Assembly (NCBI GenBank): GCA_014762625.1
Contig: JABURQ010000087.1
Location: forward strand, 1 to 64,000
Direction of reading: 5' to 3'
Source of the DNA: Planctomycetaceae bacterium
GTDB taxonomy: Bacteria; Planctomycetota; Planctomycetia; Planctomycetales; Planctomycetaceae
DNA length: 64,000 nt
A program made the translations under genes and the position numbers. This document shows, piece by piece, positions 61,139-64,000 of the stretch (the first letter of the stretch is position 1; each line of letters starts with the position of its first letter). The notes beneath the pieces were generated by a model. It saw only the letters and a program-made list of their open reading frames with translations. It did no database searches and was not told where the DNA came from.

Positions 61139-62542
61139 TCAGTCTCCGATGAGATGCGGCTTGACCAGACTCTCATCATCGGCTTCGATGTCGGTCTGCG
61201 TGCCTCTTCCGATCCGACAGGCGGCAATTAGATTACCCGTTCCGACACCTTTCCAGCGAATCGAAGCGCGCGTCTGTTTGGGGGAGCGTTGATCGAGAAT
61301 CGTACATCCCGTCAGCACAGTATCCTCGCAGTCTTCGAGATAAAGACTGTACGGTTCTCCTTCCAGAATCTGCACGCCGTTCAACGTCATCCCCTGACAG
61401 TCGACGATCTCGACAAGACCGTCGCGCACGATGGGGACGGTGTCGGGGACGGTATGCTTGCCGGCTTGTGAATCCTGGATCAACGTCCCCTGCAGAATGC
61501 AGTTCTTCGAGTTTTCAAAACGGACACCGGTCGCCAATTCGTTCTTCCGGTAATCGGGATTGTGGCCGATCACATTGCTTCCGACGACGATATTCCGCGA
61601 ATCGCGAACCCACAGGTTGCGATGATGTCCGGAATAGATGTAATTGCCGGTCAACGTGATTCCCCGCACCGACTCCAGCAGGACGTTGGTTTCCTGACTC
61701 CCGATCAGATTCCCCGTGATGCAGGTCATTCCCATTTTGTGGTCGATGCCCCCTCCGGTGCCGATGAGATGAATGTTGGCCCCGTTGGGAGAGTAGGTCG
61801 CCTGAATCGTATTACTGGCGATGGTCGCTTCCCGCACGCTCCCCTCGCCTACGTGGATGTAGATTTCCGCAGTGGGAATCGAATCCGCATCGGGAACCTG
61901 AAACGCGCGGTTGTTGTTGTATTCGATGTCGTTGCCGGTGATCTGCAGATTCCGGATTTCGCTGTTCTCGATGCGGATCCCTCCGAGTCGATTGTAGCTG
62001 ATGTGATTGCCGGTGATGTTACACTGATGCATATTCAGGCCATCCATATGAACCCCGACACCGGTATTATGATAAAAATGGCAATGATCGATGATGAGGT
62101 TTCGGTTGCGGCTCGTCAGATGAACCGCCGTATGCACCTGCCGAATCAACACACCCCGTAACGTCGGCTGCATCACGCCTTCGATCCGGATCCCGTCCGC
62201 TTCGGGATGATCGCCGGTGATTTCGATACCGGTGACCATCGGCATCCGTTCCAGTTCCCATTCTTCGGGGCGAAAACCGTTCGGATCGGCGGTCTTGGCG
62301 TGTGTTCCCTGAAAGAAGAATGCCGGACCGGAGCCCGCCATGATGATCTTGGCGACGCCGTCCGAACCGGTGATCGACGTCCGACCGTGTTTGGAGAGAT
62401 CGATCTTGATGGTCCGCGTAATCCTGTAATTTCCGCGTCCGAACTCGACGATCCCCTCCCCTGTTTCAATGGCGTGTTGAATGGCCTCGGAGTCATCCGT
62501 CTTACCATCTCCGACCGCTCCGAAATCCTTGACATGAGCCAT
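61139..62542 (-). CDS. Right-handed parallel beta-helix protein
   Basis: A 467-residue protein. It opens with the pectate-lyase-3-like start VKDFGAVGDGKTDDSEAIQHAIE and then has more than ten parallel beta-helix coils rich in N-x-I and G-N-x-I turns (NLIIDHCHFYHNTGVGVHMDGL, ITGNHISYNRLGGIRIENSEI, GNYIYSGHHRNLWVRDSRNIVVGSNVIG). Such proteins are polysaccharide lyases, epimerases or tail-spike-like adhesins. No signal peptide is present from ATG 62542, which has AAAGGA ahead, so it may be cytoplasmic or exported otherwise. A longer upstream frame has no ribosome site. Confidence 0.85.
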   Translation of the reverse strand: MAHVKDFGAVGDGKTDDSEAIQHAIETGEGIVEFGRGNYRITRTIKIDLSKHGRTSITGSDGVAKIIMAGSGPAFFFQGTHAKTADPNGFRPEEWELERMPMVTGIEITGDHPEADGIRIEGVMQPTLRGVLIRQVHTAVHLTSRNRNLIIDHCHFYHNTGVGVHMDGLNMHQCNITGNHISYNRLGGIRIENSEIRNLQITGNDIEYNNNRAFQVPDADSIPTAEIYIHVGEGSVREATIASNTIQATYSPNGANIHLIGTGGGIDHKMGMTCITGNLIGSQETNVLLESVRGITLTGNYIYSGHHRNLWVRDSRNIVVGSNVIGHNPDYRKNELATGVRFENSKNCILQGTLIQDSQAGKHTVPDTVPIVRDGLVEIVDCQGMTLNGVQILEGEPYSLYLEDCEDTVLTGCTILDQRSPKQTRASIRWKGVGTGNLIAACRIGRGTQTDIEADDESLVKPHLIGD

Positions 62543-62684
62543 GTTGCATCCTTTTGATCCAGATCTGATTGAGAGTCTATCTTCTATATTGTGAGCTTCG
62601 GGACGGAGAGAAGCAAAACGTTTCCCTGTCTTTCCGACTTCACTGCGAAACCATTTTTTTAACGTTTCAACCTCGTCGGAAACC

Positions 62685-63767
62685 ATGTCTTCATTTACAC
62701 TTGGGAAGACTGACCACACAAGCCGTACACCCTACTCCCCGTCAATGGATGACTTCCTTATGCTGCAAAAGCAGGACAACTACCCGAAAGTCTCGCTCTC
62801 GGAGACGGATAAACCACTTCCTAAATACTTTTCCAACGGCTTTACCCGCTACGCCACCTTCAAACCGATGGCCAAAGGGGGCAAAGCCGAGCTCTACAGC
62901 TGTCTGGATAAAAACCTGGGGAGACAGGTCGCCTTCAAAACGCTTCATCGTTCGATTTCCGATGATGAATACGAACGACGACGGTTTATTCGCGAAGCGC
63001 GGGTGACGGCTCAACTGCAACACCCGAACACCGTCCCCGTGTACGATATCGGAGTCGATGTCGAAGGGAAGTTGTACTTCACCATGAAAAAGGTGGAAGG
63101 CGAGACACTCCGCGACGTCATCAACCAGCTTCAGCAAAACGACGAGGAAGCCGCCGCCACCTACACGCTGGAACGGATTCTCGGTGTCCTGATTCAGGTC
63201 TGCAACGCGCTCTCCTACGCGCACGCTCACGGCGTCGTGCATCGAGACGTCAAACCGGCCAACATTCTGGTCGGTTTTTTCGGGGAAGTGGTACTGCTCG
63301 ACTGGGGAGTCGCCAAAGTTTGGGATATTCCCAAAGCGGAAGAAGAACGTATCACCAAAGAACAATCCATCCCCAGCAGTTCCTCCGACCAGGAACTGGA
63401 TCGCCTGACCGGGACCGGGAAAAGGCCGGGCACGCCGCTCTATATGTCCCCCGAACAGGTCGAAGGGACGGAGATCGACGAACGGACCGACGTCTACAGC
63501 ATGGGCGTTGTGCTGTATGAATTACTCACCCTGCAGGATGCCTCCCGCGGGAAAACAGTTAAGGATACCTTCCACAACATCGTTAACGTCGTTCCTCCGA
63601 ACGCCCGGGAAGCGGCTCCCGAACGGGACATCCCGCAGCCGCTCGAAGAAATCTGCATGAAAGCACTGCAGAAGAAAAAAGAAGACCGTTATCAGTCGAT
63701 GCTGGAATTCATCGATGCCATTCGCAGTCTGCGACGCAAAGCGCTCGAATCCGCCTTCACCGTTTAG
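62685..63767 (+). CDS. Serine/threonine protein kinase (DWG-type)
   Basis: A 360-residue cytoplasmic Hanks-type kinase. The Gly loop is AKGGKAELYSC, the ATP-binding Lys is K85 in VAFKTL, the catalytic loop is VVHRDVKPANIL (HRD at 186-188), and the metal motif reads DWG at 206-208 where most kinases have DFG; DWG is common in planctomycete kinases. The activation segment and GTPLYMSPEQVEG follow. It ends without a membrane helix or sensor domain. Phosphothreonine made by such a kinase could be read by the FHA proteins of the pilus cluster, which is only an inference. Its stop overlaps the convergent partial gene by three bases. Confidence 0.9.
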   Translation: MSSFTLGKTDHTSRTPYSPSMDDFLMLQKQDNYPKVSLSETDKPLPKYFSNGFTRYATFKPMAKGGKAELYSCLDKNLGRQVAFKTLHRSISDDEYERRRFIREARVTAQLQHPNTVPVYDIGVDVEGKLYFTMKKVEGETLRDVINQLQQNDEEAAATYTLERILGVLIQVCNALSYAHAHGVVHRDVKPANILVGFFGEVVLLDWGVAKVWDIPKAEEERITKEQSIPSSSSDQELDRLTGTGKRPGTPLYMSPEQVEGTEIDERTDVYSMGVVLYELLTLQDASRGKTVKDTFHNIVNVVPPNAREAAPERDIPQPLEEICMKALQKKKEDRYQSMLEFIDAIRSLRRKALESAFTV

Positions 63768-64000
63768 AAAACATTTCGATTCTGTTCCAGAGTCGCTTGC
63801 AGACGCTCTGAAACATCGTCGGGCAACTGATCACAGTCGACCGCGGCAACGACCGCATCACCAACCTGCCCCCAATTCGGAAACAGTAACCAGGGCTCGC
63901 TCTCGGCGTCACCGTAGAGCGCGGCCAACTGGCCGAACTTCTCGCAGAGCGACCCGGTTTGCTCGGGGGAGATATTCAGCACGAAACAGCTTTCTTCGGT
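63764..64000 (-). CDS. Partial hypothetical protein, 5' part beyond the window
   Basis: The last 78 codons of a minus-strand gene whose frame stays open to the window edge, so the true start lies outside. The visible part (TEESCFVLNISPEQ, LCEKFGQLAALYGDAESEPWLLFP, NWGQVGDAVVAAVDCDQLPDDVSERLQATLEQ) is acidic, soluble and probably helical. No family can be named from this fragment. It ends tail to tail with the kinase gene. Confidence 0.6.
   Translation of the reverse strand, partial: TEESCFVLNISPEQTGSLCEKFGQLAALYGDAESEPWLLFPNWGQVGDAVVAAVDCDQLPDDVSERLQATLEQNRNVF

Noticed and set aside
1-64000. tRNA, rRNA or CRISPR arrays
   Set aside because: I looked for the T-arm GGTTCGAATCC-type pattern and for regularly spaced repeats and found none that hold up by eye; a covariance-model scan was not possible.

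Overview
The window looks like chromosome from a planctomycete (Planctomycetota, probably Planctomycetales). The evidence is the gene content: a membrane-anchored prenyltransferase-repeat protein, 3-keto-disaccharide-hydrolase (DUF1080)-like secreted proteins, the alternative GlmU-type sugar nucleotidyltransferase, a Ser/Thr kinase with DWG in place of DFG, an LTxxQ/Gly-rich membrane protein, frequent GTG/TTG starts and short overlapping operons. I cannot name a species. I see no rRNA, tRNA, CRISPR array, plasmid origin or prophage.

Layout. 0.4-7 kb: an LTxxQ-type membrane protein, a TerC-family protein, a sulfotransferase, a DUF502 membrane protein, and a two-gene glycine-betaine/choline-type ABC importer whose permease and binding protein are fused. 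7-18 kb: a D-threonine-aldolase-like PLP enzyme, a small accessory gene between inverted repeats, oligopeptidase A, a TlpA-like thioredoxin, a secreted lipase-like hydrolase, the prenyltransferase-repeat protein, glucose-6-phosphate isomerase and a UPF0173 hydrolase. 18-24.6 kb: a stress/sulfur island with two small genes (one DksA/TraR-like), a decayed cupin gene, a DUF442-type phosphatase, a CstB-like persulfide dioxygenase-rhodanese, a Na/Pi transporter and a zinc-ribbon protein. 24.6-36.3 kb: RimB-RimK, sulfite oxidase, a RAYT transposase with its REP palindromes, the GlmU-like enzyme, GAPDH, two small membrane proteins, RibD and a SEC-C protein.

36.5-50.5 kb is the most distinctive part. 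After a DMT transporter comes a 13-gene, minus-strand Tad/Flp-type pilus cluster: a CpaF ATPase, two small Flp-like pilins, a CpaA/TadV prepilin peptidase, three large TadE/TadG-like proteins, an unknown anchored protein, CpaB, a second CpaF carrying an N-terminal FHA domain, TadB, TadC and a separate membrane-anchored FHA protein. No secretin, TadZ or CpaD is visible inside it. Two FHA modules suggest control by phosphothreonine signalling.

50.7-64 kb: secreted concanavalin-like proteins, a three-gene ECF sigma/anti-sigma operon, a translationally coupled pair of an EboE-like TIM-barrel protein and a dimethylformamidase-like protein, an HExxH protein with PPFAE repeats, an ACT-domain protein, a GlsB-type membrane protein, a parallel beta-helix protein, a Ser/Thr kinase and a gene cut by the window end.

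Several small accessory genes lie between repeats in this otherwise ordinary backbone: an inverted pair around 8.3-9.2 kb, REP palindromes plus a short duplication around the RAYT gene, and two identical 37-bp terminators around 31.7-32.3 kb.
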